NCBI RefSeq assembly: GCF_014652235.1
Contig: NZ_BMYK01000004.1
Coordinates: 446,294 to 510,293 of the forward strand
Length of the DNA: 64,000 nt
Source: Pseudorhodoferax aquiterrae
Lineage (GTDB): Bacteria; Pseudomonadota; Gammaproteobacteria; Burkholderiales; Burkholderiaceae_C
Direction: 5' to 3'
In this document: positions 1-7,638 of the stretch, piece by piece
Layout: each line of letters starts with the position of its first letter
Numbering within the stretch: position 1 is the first letter of the stretch
The notes under the pieces: generated by a model
What the model saw: the letters and a program-made list of their open reading frames with translations, nothing else
Told to the model about the DNA's origin: nothing
Database searches by the model: none
Made by a program: the position numbers and the translations under genes

Positions 1-333
1 CTGGCCGGGCGACTTGTAGAGGTAGGGCCGGCCCCAGGGATCGGGCGGCACGCCTTTTTGCAGGTAGGGGCCGTCCCAGCGGGCCACGCCGGTGGGGCGC
101 GCGGTCAGCGCGGCCAGGCCCTGCTCGTCGCTGGGGTACTGGCCCACGTCGAGCCGGTAGGTGTTGAGCGCGCTGGTCAGCGCGGCGATCTGCGCCTGCG
201 CGGCGCGCACCTCGGACTTGCCGACCTGCGAGAAGTAGCGCGGCGCCACGTAGGCGGCCAGGAGGCCGATGATGACCATGACGACGAGCAGCTCGAGCAA
301 CGTGAAGCCGCGGGGCCGGCGGTGGGCGGGCAT
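1..333 (-). CDS. gspG: Type II secretion major pseudopilin (GspG-like), C-terminus outside window
   Basis: The minus strand reads from an ATG at 333 through the window edge, giving 111 codons with no stop. The N-terminus is a class III (prepilin) signal: a short basic leader with RGFTLLELLVVM, the glycine before Phe being the prepilin peptidase site and the Glu at +5 being conserved, followed by one hydrophobic helix. Further on, DVGQYPSDEQGLAALT and DPWGRPYLYKSPGQ are typical of GspG, the major pseudopilin of the type II secretion pseudopilus. A GGAG ribosome site lies upstream. It follows the IclR gene on the same strand after 53 bp but is functionally unrelated. The rest of the gsp operon must lie left of the window. 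Confidence 0.85.
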   Translation of the reverse strand, partial: MPAHRRPRGFTLLELLVVMVIIGLLAAYVAPRYFSQVGKSEVRAAQAQIAALTSALNTYRLDVGQYPSDEQGLAALTARPTGVARWDGPYLQKGVPPDPWGRPYLYKSPGQ

Positions 334-386
334 GGGGTTGGGTCTCCAGGTGGTGCGGCCTGCGGTGCCGCGCAGGGGCAGCGCGC

Positions 387-1181
387 TCACCGCGCTGCTC
401 CCGGGCGGCGCGCAAGGATGGGCGAGGCGGCCGTGGCCAGCGCCAATTCCTCGGCCGCGGCCAGCAGCGGCGCGGCCAGTTCCTCCATGCGCCGCGCGTC
501 CAGGCGGATGGACGGCCCGGCGATGGTGATCACGCCCGTGGCCGCCTCGCCGCGCCGGCGCACCGGCGCGGCCATGGCGCTCATGCCGGGCGCATACATC
601 TCGTGCATCTGCGAGACGCCGCGCACGCGGTCCTGCGCCAGCAGGTCGACCACGGCCTTCCAGCCGGTCGGCGCGTGCGGCCCGTAGTCGCGCGGCTCGC
701 CGAAACCCTGGCGGACGATGAGTTCCAGCGCGCGCTCCTCGGACAGCGTCATGAGCCAGGCGTGGCCGGCCGCGCTGCACGACAGACGCACGTCGATGCC
801 CATGTCGGGGTCGTAGCGCAGGCCGAAGCGCGCGCCCTGGGCCTTGGCCACGAAGGTCAGCCGGTCGCCGTCGACGATGGCCAGGCGCACGAGTTCGCCG
901 CTGGTCTCGGCGAGCCGGTCGATGATGGGCTGGGCCAGCTCGACAATGCCCGAGCCGCCCAGGTAGGACAGGCCCAGCGCCGCCAGCTTGGTGGTCAATG
1001 CGTAATCGCCATGCTCGCGTGTCTGGCGCACGTAGCCGCAGCGCACCAGGTCGCTGAGCAGGCGGTGGCAGGCCGACAGCGGCAGCGCCAGCTCCTCGGC
1101 CATGGTCGACAGGGTCTTGCCTGTCGGGCGCATGGCCAGGTATTCCAGGATGGTCAGGGAACGTTCCAGCGTGCTTGCCAT
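387..1181 (-). CDS. IclR family transcriptional regulator
   Basis: This 264-residue protein has the IclR layout: an N-terminal winged helix (about 1-65, with RSLTILEYLAMRPTGKTLST and the recognition segment LPLSACHRLLSDLVRCGYV) and a C-terminal effector-binding domain (about 75-250). It is divergent from the TRAP operon starting at 1299, with a 117 bp spacer containing two short AT-rich dyads, so it probably controls dctP-aroQ-dctQ-dctM and itself. IclR proteins often respond to small organic acids, which suits a TRAP and dehydroquinase operon. The effector is not visible from sequence. Family assignment is firm; the regulon is inferred. Confidence 0.9.
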   Translation of the reverse strand: MASTLERSLTILEYLAMRPTGKTLSTMAEELALPLSACHRLLSDLVRCGYVRQTREHGDYALTTKLAALGLSYLGGSGIVELAQPIIDRLAETSGELVRLAIVDGDRLTFVAKAQGARFGLRYDPDMGIDVRLSCSAAGHAWLMTLSEERALELIVRQGFGEPRDYGPHAPTGWKAVVDLLAQDRVRGVSQMHEMYAPGMSAMAAPVRRRGEAATGVITIAGPSIRLDARRMEELAAPLLAAAEELALATAASPILARRPGAAR

Positions 1182-1223
1182 GCGCCGGATTGTTGTTCGG
1201 AAGCGCCTTCTTGTTTGGAAGGG

Positions 1224-1254
1224 TTTTCCTTAATGGAAAAGATTTCCTAGAAAT
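1224..1254. promoter_or_regulatory. Candidate IclR operator dyads between iclR and dctP
   Basis: Two adjacent inverted repeats lie in an AT-rich patch of an otherwise GC-rich spacer: TTTTCC-N5-GGAAAA (arms 1224-1229 and 1235-1240) and ATTTC-N3-GAAAT (arms 1242-1246 and 1250-1254). The TTTCC/GGAAA half-sites resemble the known IclR-class operator pattern. They lie 45-75 bp upstream of the dctP start and 43-73 bp upstream of the iclR start, which suits repression or activation of both. Binding is inferred. Confidence 0.45.
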
Positions 1255-1298
1255 TTAGCATTGCCGCATTCCACCACCCATCCCCGAGAGGAGCACCC

Positions 1299-2315
1299 GT
1301 GAATCCCTTGTTCCGCAGCGTCCTGGCCACGGCCGCGAGCGCCGTGCTGGCTTTGTCCGCCACCGCCCCCCTGGCCCAGGACTTCCAGGAGCGCACCATC
1401 AAGTTCGGCCACCTGAACAACACCGACCACCCGGTGAGCTTCGGCGTCAAGCGCTTCTCCGAACTGCTGGCGGCCAAGACGGGCGGCAAGTTCAAGGTGC
1501 AGGAGTTTCCGTCCAACCAGCTCGGCAACGAGATGCAGCAGCAGTCCGCGCTGCAGGGCGGCGTGCAGGAAATGTCGGCCCCGGCCACGACCTCGCTGGC
1601 CGGCATCGTCAAGGAGTTCGGCCTGGTGGACTTCCCGTTCGCGGTGTCCACCTTCGAGCAAGCCGATGCGCTGCTGGACGGCCCGCTGGGCCTGGCGCTG
1701 ATCGCGCGGCTGCCGGAGAAGGGCCTGGTCGCGCTGGGCTACTGGGACCTGGGCTTTCGCAACGTCACCAACAGCAAGCGGCCCATCGCCAAGGCCGAGG
1801 ACCTGGAAGGCCTCAAGCTGCGCGTGATCCCGAACCCGGTGTTCCTCGAATCGTTCAAGGCCTTCAAGGCCAACCCCGTGCCCATGCCCTTCGCCGAGCT
1901 GTACGGCGCGCTGGAGGCCAAGGCCGTGGACGGCCAGGAGAACCCCTTCGCCGTGATCCTGTCGAACAAGTTCTTCGAGGTGAACAAGTTCGTCAGCGCC
2001 ACCAACCACGTCTACGCCGCCAACATCGTGCTGGTCAGCAAGCGCTTCTGGGACAAGCTCTCGCCGGCCGAGCAGAAGGCCATGCACGAAGCGGCCGACG
2101 AGGCCCGCCGCTACCAGCGCCAGGTCAGCCGCGCCGCCGCGCAGAAGGCCGTGGGCGAGCTGCAGGCCAAGGGCATGCAGTACAACACCATCGCCCCGGC
2201 CGAGCAGGCCCGCATGGGCGCCATCGTCAAGCCGGTGCTGGAGAAGTTCGCCAGCAGCTACGACCCCGCCATCGTCAAGCTCTACAACGACGAGCTGGCC
2301 AAGGTCCGCAAGTGA
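1299..2315 (+). CDS. dctP: TRAP transporter substrate-binding protein (DctP family)
   Basis: A 338-residue periplasmic solute receptor for a TRAP secondary transporter. A signal peptide (about 1-26, ending APLAQ) is followed by a DctP fold, with the family segment DLEGLKLRVIPNPVFLESFKAFKANPVPMPF containing the conserved Arg that binds the substrate carboxylate, then ELYGALEAKAVDGQENPF. The start is GTG at 1299 with a strong GAGAGGAG ribosome site. It is the first gene of an operon with aroQ, dctQ and dctM and is divergent from an IclR regulator. The ligand is probably a carboxylate; the aroQ neighbour suggests a quinate, shikimate or dehydroquinate-like acid. Confidence 0.92.
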   Translation: MNPLFRSVLATAASAVLALSATAPLAQDFQERTIKFGHLNNTDHPVSFGVKRFSELLAAKTGGKFKVQEFPSNQLGNEMQQQSALQGGVQEMSAPATTSLAGIVKEFGLVDFPFAVSTFEQADALLDGPLGLALIARLPEKGLVALGYWDLGFRNVTNSKRPIAKAEDLEGLKLRVIPNPVFLESFKAFKANPVPMPFAELYGALEAKAVDGQENPFAVILSNKFFEVNKFVSATNHVYAANIVLVSKRFWDKLSPAEQKAMHEAADEARRYQRQVSRAAAQKAVGELQAKGMQYNTIAPAEQARMGAIVKPVLEKFASSYDPAIVKLYNDELAKVRK

Positions 2316-2343
2316 AGTCCCCAAGCGCTCCGGAACACAAGAA

Positions 2344-2790
2344 ATGAAGATCCTCGTCCTGCACGGCCCCAACCTGAACCTGTTCGGCCGGCGCGAACCC
2401 CACATCTACGGCACCACCACGCTGGCGCAGATCAACGAGCAGTTGGCCACGCTGGCCGGCGAGCTCGGCGTCGAGCTGGCCACGCTGCAGTCCAACCACG
2501 AAGGCGCGCTGGTCGACTTCCTGCACGCGCACATCGACACGGCCGCCGGCGCGCTGGTCAACCCGGCCGGGCTGACCCAGCACGGCGTGCCGCTGCACGA
2601 TGCGATCAAGGCCATGCCGTTCCCGGTGCTGGAAGTGCACATGTCCAACATCGCCGCGCGCGAGACCTGGCGTGCCCATTCCATCATCTCGCCGGCGGTG
2701 AAGGCCACGATCCAGGGCCTGGGCCCGATGTCGTACCTTCTGGGCCTGCGCGGCGTCGTGGCGCTGGCGCAGAGCATCCAGAAGGCCTGA
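2344..2790 (+). CDS. aroQ: Type II 3-dehydroquinate dehydratase
   Basis: This 148-residue protein matches the usual length of type II dehydroquinases, which interconvert 3-dehydroquinate and 3-dehydroshikimate in the cytoplasm. The N-terminus LHGPNLNLFGRREPHIYGTT carries the catalytic Arg and Tyr of the flexible lid, and HMSNIAARETWRAHSIISP carries the conserved His and substrate-binding residues. NPAGLTQHGVPL replaces the commoner NPxxxTHTSxxL, so it is a divergent paralogue. It lies 28 bp after dctP and 4 bp before dctQ, inside a TRAP operon rather than with aromatic biosynthesis genes, suggesting a catabolic quinate/shikimate role. That role is inferred from context; the enzyme family is clear. 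Confidence 0.9.
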   Translation: MKILVLHGPNLNLFGRREPHIYGTTTLAQINEQLATLAGELGVELATLQSNHEGALVDFLHAHIDTAAGALVNPAGLTQHGVPLHDAIKAMPFPVLEVHMSNIAARETWRAHSIISPAVKATIQGLGPMSYLLGLRGVVALAQSIQKA

Positions 2791-2794
2791 GCCC

Positions 2795-3325
2795 GTGCAG
2801 CGCGCGATCGACGGGCTCTTCAAGGGCTTGCAGTGGCTCATGGTGATCTGCATGGCCGTCATGGTGGTGCTGGTGTTCGGCAACGTGGTGATGCGCTACG
2901 GCTTCAACTCCGGCCTGCTGCTGTCCGAAGAACTGTCGCGTTGGCTGTTCGTGTGGATGACCTTCCTGGGCGCCGTCGTGGCGTTGAACGAACGTGCCCA
3001 CCTGGGCACCGATTCCTTGATCTCCAGGCTGCCGCCCGGCGGCAAGAAGCTGTGCCTGCTGCTCACGCTGCTGCTGATGCTCTTTCTGACATGGCTGGTC
3101 TTTCGCGGCTCGTACGAGCAGGTGAAGATCAACTGGGCCTCGACCAGCGCCGTCATGGAAGCCTCCATGGGTTACTTCTATGCCAGCGGCCTGGTGTTCT
3201 CGGTGCTGTCCGTCCCGGTGCTGCTGTTGCAGCTGTTCCGGCTCGTGACGGGCCGCATGAGCGAGGCTGAGCTCGTGAACATCACCGAAAACGAAGACGT
3301 GCCGCACGGCGACGCAAAGGCTTGA
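2795..3325 (+). CDS. dctQ: TRAP transporter small permease (DctQ family)
   Basis: A 176-residue inner-membrane protein with four predicted helices and DctQ family features (FGNVVMRYGFNSGLLLSEEL, then WLFVWMTFLGAVVAL). It would join the large permease DctM to form the membrane part of the Na+-driven TRAP transporter. The start is GTG at 2795, only 4 bp past the aroQ stop, so it is translationally linked to aroQ. Its TGA stop is the first three bases of a 225 bp structured repeat that separates it from dctM. This is unusual, because dctQ and dctM are normally adjacent, overlapping or fused. Confidence 0.9.
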   Translation: MQRAIDGLFKGLQWLMVICMAVMVVLVFGNVVMRYGFNSGLLLSEELSRWLFVWMTFLGAVVALNERAHLGTDSLISRLPPGGKKLCLLLTLLLMLFLTWLVFRGSYEQVKINWASTSAVMEASMGYFYASGLVFSVLSVPVLLLQLFRLVTGRMSEAELVNITENEDVPHGDAKA

Positions 3326-3547
3326 GAAGCTGTGAACGAACCCCTCACGACCACGCGAGGCCCGATGGCCAGTGGTGTTCAGCACCATCGCCGCGCCCAG
3401 GGCCTCGCCCTTCGGGCCGGGGCGCGCCAGGCCACATGCGGGCGTTGCAGGCCTTGCCCGGGCACGAGCCCGGGCGGCGGCCTGCGCCTACGCCTGCGGC
3501 CCGGCGCACCCCGTCGTGGCCGCGATCGGTTCATTCACAGCTTCTGA
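3323..3547 (+). repeat. Structured intergenic element, copy A (dctQ/dctM)
   Basis: The element begins with the dctQ stop TGA (3323-3325) and ends with another TGA (3545-3547), 12 bp before the dctM ATG. Just inside are inverted arms that match at all but one position: GAAGCTGTGAACGAACC (3326-3342) and GGTTCATTCACAGCTTC (3528-3544). An inner stem pairs GCGAGGCCC (3355-3363) with GGGCCTCGC (3400-3408). A second arm carries hairpin GCCCGGG (3456-3462) with CCCGGGC (3469-3475), flanked by GCAGGCC/GGCCTGC. Copies B (50886) and C (57689) have the same length and plan with compensating arm changes. It could be a structured RNA within the transcript or a MITE-like repeat. I do not recognise a named family. 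Confidence 0.85.
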
Positions 3548-3559
3548 GGACTCGCCGAC

Positions 3560-4840
3560 ATGACCATCTTCATTTTCGTGGGCGCACTGCTGGCCGCCAT
3601 GGCCATCGGCGTGCCGATCTCCTATGCGCTGCTGGCCAGCGGTGCCGCATTGATGTGGCATCTGGACATGTTCGATGCCCAGATCCTGGCGCAGAACCTG
3701 CTCGAGGGGGCCAACAGCTTCCCGCTGCTGGCCGTGCCCTTCTTCATGCTGGCCGGCGAGATCATGAACGCGGGCGGCCTGTCGCGCCGCATCGTGCAGT
3801 TCGCGATGACCATGGTCGGCCACGTGCGGGGCGGCCTGGGCTACGTGTCCATCGCCGCAGCCATCATGATGGCCGCACTGTCCGGCTCGGCCGTGGCCGA
3901 TGCCGCTGCGCTGGCGGCGCTGCTGCTGCCCATGATGGTGGCTGCCGGGCACGACAAGGCGCGCTCGGCCGGCCTGCTGTCGGCCGCCAGCATCATCGCG
4001 CCCGTGATCCCGCCGTCCATCGGCTTCGTGATCTTCGGCGTGGCGGCCAACGTGTCCATCTCCAAGCTGTTCCTGGCCGGCATCGTGCCCGGTGTGTTGC
4101 TGGGCGTAGCGCTGTGCGTGACCTGGTGGATCCTGAGCCGGCGCGAGAACGTGCAGCCGCAGCCGCGCCGCAGCAGGGCAGAGATCTTCCTGGCATTCAA
4201 GGACGCGCTGTTCGCGCTCGGCCTGCCGGTGATCGTGATCGTCGGCCTGAAGTTCGGCGTGTTCACGCCGACCGAGGCCGCCGTGGTGGCCGCGGTGTAC
4301 GCGCTGGTGGTGTCGGTCTGCGTCTACGGGGAACTCAAGCTGAACCAGTTGTTCGGCCTGTTCCTGGCGGCCTCCAAGACCACGGCGGTGGTCATGTTCC
4401 TGGTGGCCGGCGCCATGGTCAGCGCCTGGCTCATCACGGTGGCGCAACTGCCCGACCAGGTGGTTTCCTTGCTGCAGCCGCTGCTGGACAACCCGCGTGT
4501 GCTGATGGCCGCCATCATGTTGCTGGTGATGGTCGTGGGCACGGCGCTGGACATGACGCCCACCATCCTGATCCTAACGCCGGTGCTGATGCCCATCGTC
4601 AAGGCCGCGGGCATCGATCCGGTCTACTTCGGCGTGCTGTTCATCATGAACAACGCCATCGGGCTGATCACGCCGCCCGTGGGCGTGGTGCTCAACACCG
4701 TGGCCGGCGTCGGCAAGATCAGCATGGACCAGGTGACCAAAGGGGTCTGGCCCTTCATGGTCGCGCAGTTCATTCTGATGTTCCTGATGGTCCTGTTCCC
4801 CGCGCTCGTGATCGTTCCGGCACGCTGGTTCGCCGGCTGA
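3560..4840 (+). CDS. dctM: TRAP transporter large permease (DctM family)
   Basis: A 426-residue, roughly 12-helix inner-membrane permease, the normal length for DctM. Landmarks are LAVPFFMLAGEIMNAGG, MMAALSGSAVADAAALAALL, IIAPVIPPSIGFVIFG, and near the C-terminus NNAIGLITPPVGVVLN. It would catalyse Na+-coupled import of the ligand delivered by DctP (1299). It follows dctQ after a 234 bp gap filled by structured element copy A, so transcription from the dctP promoter must read through that element. Downstream (4841-5029) there is no gene, only short GC-rich dyads, one of which straddles the stop codon. Confidence 0.92.
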   Translation: MTIFIFVGALLAAMAIGVPISYALLASGAALMWHLDMFDAQILAQNLLEGANSFPLLAVPFFMLAGEIMNAGGLSRRIVQFAMTMVGHVRGGLGYVSIAAAIMMAALSGSAVADAAALAALLLPMMVAAGHDKARSAGLLSAASIIAPVIPPSIGFVIFGVAANVSISKLFLAGIVPGVLLGVALCVTWWILSRRENVQPQPRRSRAEIFLAFKDALFALGLPVIVIVGLKFGVFTPTEAAVVAAVYALVVSVCVYGELKLNQLFGLFLAASKTTAVVMFLVAGAMVSAWLITVAQLPDQVVSLLQPLLDNPRVLMAAIMLLVMVVGTALDMTPTILILTPVLMPIVKAAGIDPVYFGVLFIMNNAIGLITPPVGVVLNTVAGVGKISMDQVTKGVWPFMVAQFILMFLMVLFPALVIVPARWFAG

Positions 4841-5029
4841 TGGCCGGCTGCGCAGGCGTCGTGCGATGCAGCGCGGCCAGCCATCGCTGAGAACGAAGGG
4901 TTGCAGCAGGGCGGTGACGGCGCCAGCGCGCTGGCTGGCGGGGTGACTGCGGTCATGCCGGCGCTCAAAACACATAACTTCCACCATCTTGCAGATGCGA
5001 TGGGCTCGCAATGGTGGTTTCATCGCGGC

Positions 5030-5248
5030 ATGTCCATCACCCGCCTTGTGTCCCTCTGCTGCCTGCTGCTGTTCGCCAGCGCGACAGCCGCGGTCGTGCT
5101 GCTGCCCGAGGTGCCGGCTGCTGCTCTCGGCTGGCGCATGCCGGAGCCCCCGTTCGGCGCACTGCTGTTCGCGCTGGCCTGTGCGCTGGTGCTGACCCTG
5201 GGCCGAGCTTCGGTGCCCCCGGCGCGCCGCGAGCCGTCGGGCGACTGA
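5030..5248 (+). CDS. Small predicted membrane protein, unknown function
   Basis: A 72-residue reading frame from ATG 5030. It has a hydrophobic N-terminal segment (about 4-25, MSITRLVSLCCLLLFASATA) and a second hydrophobic stretch near residues 42-57 (FGALLFALACALVLTL), giving two probable membrane helices and a short basic tail. No family is recognised. No strong ribosome site is visible (upstream bases are CATCGCGGC), which lowers confidence. It sits alone between dctM and the PEP-CTERM gene at 5339, both on the same strand. Its composition resembles real small membrane proteins more than a random frame, but it could be spurious. Confidence 0.5.
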   Translation: MSITRLVSLCCLLLFASATAAVVLLPEVPAAALGWRMPEPPFGALLFALACALVLTLGRASVPPARREPSGD

Positions 5249-5338
5249 CGCCCATCTGCGCTGCGCCTCGTCAAACCTGACGATGCGCCGGGCCTGCCCG
5301 CCTGGTGTGATGGCGGCTCCCCATCCAAGGAGTCGCCC

Positions 5339-6616
5339 ATGCCGTCATCTGTCCGCTTCGCCCTCGCGGGCCTGTGCCTTGCGGCCGCCGTGCCGGCGCA
5401 GGCCGAGATCGTCATCACCACCCCGTTCATGAACTTCGAGACGCGTGCGCAGAACACGCTGGGCTTTCTCGAAGGCGCCTACGTGCGCTTCGGCGCCAAC
5501 TCGGTCGTGGACAGCGCCACCGGCAGCCCGGCCGGCATCAGCGGCGTGGCCAGCACCATCGACGTGTTCGGCGGGGGTCTGGTCGAGCGCACGGTCAACG
5601 CCAACCCCGGTCCCAGCATTCCCAACTTCTTCTCGCGCTACCTGACGCTGCCGACCAGCGGCGCGCTGCACCCCAACCTGTTCCAGCCCTGGACGCTGCG
5701 CTTCAGCAAGGGCAACGAGAGCGCGAGCGCCCAGGTGCAACTGCCGGCCGGCGCGCGGCCCATCGGCTTCGTCAACAGCATCGCGCTGGCCGGCACGGCC
5801 GCGGCGCCGACCTTCAGCTGGACGCCGCCCGCGCAGGACCAGGTGCAGGGCTACCGCGTGAACATCTTCGACCGCAGCCTCGTCAACAACGACCCGAGCA
5901 AGGGCCCGCTCAGCAACGGCCAGGTCATGAGCCGCGACCTGCAGACGCCCAGCTACACGGTCGATCCGGCGCACTTCACGGTGCCCGGCTATGCCTTCGA
6001 ATTCGGCAAGCAGTACACCATCGAGATCTCGGCGCTGCAGACGCGCGATGGCAGCACACGCACCAACAACAGCAACCTGCAATCCGTGGCGCGGGTCTAT
6101 GCGGAGTTCACGCCGACCGAGACCGGCGGCCAACAGGTGCAGCTGCCCGCGGTGCGGGCCGACGGCGCCTTCGAGTTCAATTTCGCCGTGGCGGTCAACA
6201 CCACCTACTACATCGATCCGCTGGTCGCGGTCGGCTACGACTACCAGATCGGCGCGGGCGACCCGAACTTCCGCAGCGTGGTGCTGCCCAGCGACGTGGG
6301 CGACGGTCTGTACGACCTGTGGCTGTGGAACGGTAGCGACTGGTGGCTGGTCGCGCCGGACTGGTTGGGCGGCAGGACCTTCGACTTCGGACTGGCGGGC
6401 GTGGACCGCTTCCGCGTCACCGGCATCGAGGCCGGCGCCGGCCTGGACCCTGGCGACACCACGGCCTTCGTCACCGGCGTCGCCTTCACGGGCGACGGCC
6501 GCTTCACCGGCACGCAGACGCCGCTCACACAGGAGGTGCCCGAGCCGCCGGCGGCGGCGCTGCTCTTCGCGGGACTGGCGGCGCTGGCGCTGCGGCGACG
6601 CCAACTCAACGGTTGA
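5339..6616 (+). CDS. PEP-CTERM sorting domain protein, probably secreted
   Basis: A 425-residue protein with a cleavable signal peptide (about 1-22, ending VPAQA) and a classic PEP-CTERM tail: [18 protein letters not shown] from about residue 400, then RRRQ. Exosortase systems recognise this tail and process the protein for export or surface attachment, usually in exopolysaccharide-forming Gram-negatives. The middle, with [19 protein letters not shown] near 160-180, resembles a fibronectin type III-like beta sandwich; the rest is unassigned. The start has an AAGGAG site 8 bp upstream. The 3' end overlaps the convergent acuI-like gene by 11 bp. No exosortase gene is in the window, so its processing enzyme must be encoded elsewhere. 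Confidence 0.85.
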   Translation: MPSSVRFALAGLCLAAAVPAQAEIVITTPFMNFETRAQNTLGFLEGAYVRFGANSVVDSATGSPAGISGVASTIDVFGGGLVERTVNANPGPSIPNFFSRYLTLPTSGALHPNLFQPWTLRFSKGNESASAQVQLPAGARPIGFVNSIALAGTAAAPTFSWTPPAQDQVQGYRVNIFDRSLVNNDPSKGPLSNGQVMSRDLQTPSYTVDPAHFTVPGYAFEFGKQYTIEISALQTRDGSTRTNNSNLQSVARVYAEFTPTETGGQQVQLPAVRADGAFEFNFAVAVNTTYYIDPLVAVGYDYQIGAGDPNFRSVVLPSDVGDGLYDLWLWNGSDWWLVAPDWLGGRTFDFGLAGVDRFRVTGIEAGAGLDPGDTTAFVTGVAFTGDGRFTGTQTPLTQEVPEPPAAALLFAGLAALALRRRQLNG

Positions 6617-7589
6617 CGTCGACCACGAGCCGGCCACGCACGCGGCCGGCCAGGATGTCGGTGCCGGCCTGCACGGCCTCATCCAGACCGATCTCGGTCG
6701 TGAGCGCGTCCAGCTTCGCCAGGTCCAGGTCACGCGCGAGCCGTTCCCAGGCCGGCATGCGCACCGAGGGCTTGGCCATCACGCTGTCGATGCCGTACAG
6801 CGTGATCCCGCGCAGGATGAAGGGCGCCACGGACGCCGGGAAGTCCAGGCCCTGCGCCAGGCCGCAGGCGGCCACGGCGCCGCCGTAGCGCGTCTGCGCG
6901 CAGGCGTTGGCCAGCGTGTGGCTGCCGACCGAGTCGACCACGGCGGCCCAGCGCTCCTTGCCGAGCGGCTTGCCTGGCGCCGAGAGTTCGGCCCGGTCCA
7001 TCACCTCGGCCGCGCCGAGCGCCTGCAGGTGCGCGGCCTCGCCGGTGCGGCCGGTGGAGGCGACGACGCGGTGACCCAGCCCGGCCAGCAGCGTGATGGC
7101 CACGCTGCCCACGCCGCCGTTGGCGCCCGTGACCAGCACGTCGCCCATGCCGGGCGCCAGGCCGTGACGCTCCAGCGCCAGCACGCACAGCATGGCGGTG
7201 TAGCCGGCCGTGCCGATGGCCATGGCCTGGCGCGTGGTCAGGCCCTCGGGCAGCGGCACCAGCCAGTCGGCCTTGACGCGCGCCTTCTGCGCCAGGCCGC
7301 CCGAGTGCGTCTCGCCCACGCCCCAGCCGTTCAGCACCACGCGGTCGCCGGCCTTGAAGCGCGCGTCTTCGCTGGCCTCGACCGTGCCGGCGAAGTCGAT
7401 GCCCGCGTGCAGCGGAAACTTGCGCACCACGGGCGACTTGCCCGTGATGGCCAGTCCGTCCTTGTAGTTGATGGTGGAGTACTCCACCCGCACCAGCACC
7501 TCGCCGTCGGGCAGCGCGGCCTCGTCGACCTGCTGCACGCCGGCACGGTAGCCGGCGTCGTCCTTCTCGATCACCAGAGCCTTGAACAT
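6606..7589 (-). CDS. acuI: MDR-family acrylyl-CoA reductase (AcuI/YhdH type)
   Basis: A 327-residue zinc-independent medium-chain reductase. The N-terminal catalytic domain has [17 protein letters not shown] and [18 protein letters not shown], signatures of the YhdH/AcuI group. The Rossmann domain has [20 protein letters not shown] for NADPH binding. Characterised AcuI proteins reduce acryloyl-CoA to propionyl-CoA, detoxifying acrylyl-CoA made from acrylate, DMSP or 3-hydroxypropionate. Length and motifs fit throughout. It lies alone on the minus strand, 49 bp before the next minus-strand TRAP operon end, and overlaps the PEP-CTERM gene end by 11 bp. Substrate is inferred from family. Confidence 0.85.
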   Translation of the reverse strand: MFKALVIEKDDAGYRAGVQQVDEAALPDGEVLVRVEYSTINYKDGLAITGKSPVVRKFPLHAGIDFAGTVEASEDARFKAGDRVVLNGWGVGETHSGGLAQKARVKADWLVPLPEGLTTRQAMAIGTAGYTAMLCVLALERHGLAPGMGDVLVTGANGGVGSVAITLLAGLGHRVVASTGRTGEAAHLQALGAAEVMDRAELSAPGKPLGKERWAAVVDSVGSHTLANACAQTRYGGAVAACGLAQGLDFPASVAPFILRGITLYGIDSVMAKPSVRMPAWERLARDLDLAKLDALTTEIGLDEAVQAGTDILAGRVRGRLVVDVNR

Positions 7590-7638
7590 GGCATGACCTC
7601 CTGCGGCGCATTCTGACCGCAGGGCGGCGCCGGCCGTG

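Noticed and set aside
3323..3547. Insertion sequence or CRISPR interpretation of the repeated element
   Set aside because: No transposase frame is inside, no short direct-repeat/spacer periodicity exists, and arm sequence differs between copies in a paired manner. A MITE-like origin is kept open in the findings.
4841..5029. Possible gene or terminator after dctM
   Set aside because: Only short GC palindromes are present, for example GCCAGCGCGCTGGC; no T-tract and no coding frame with family resemblance.
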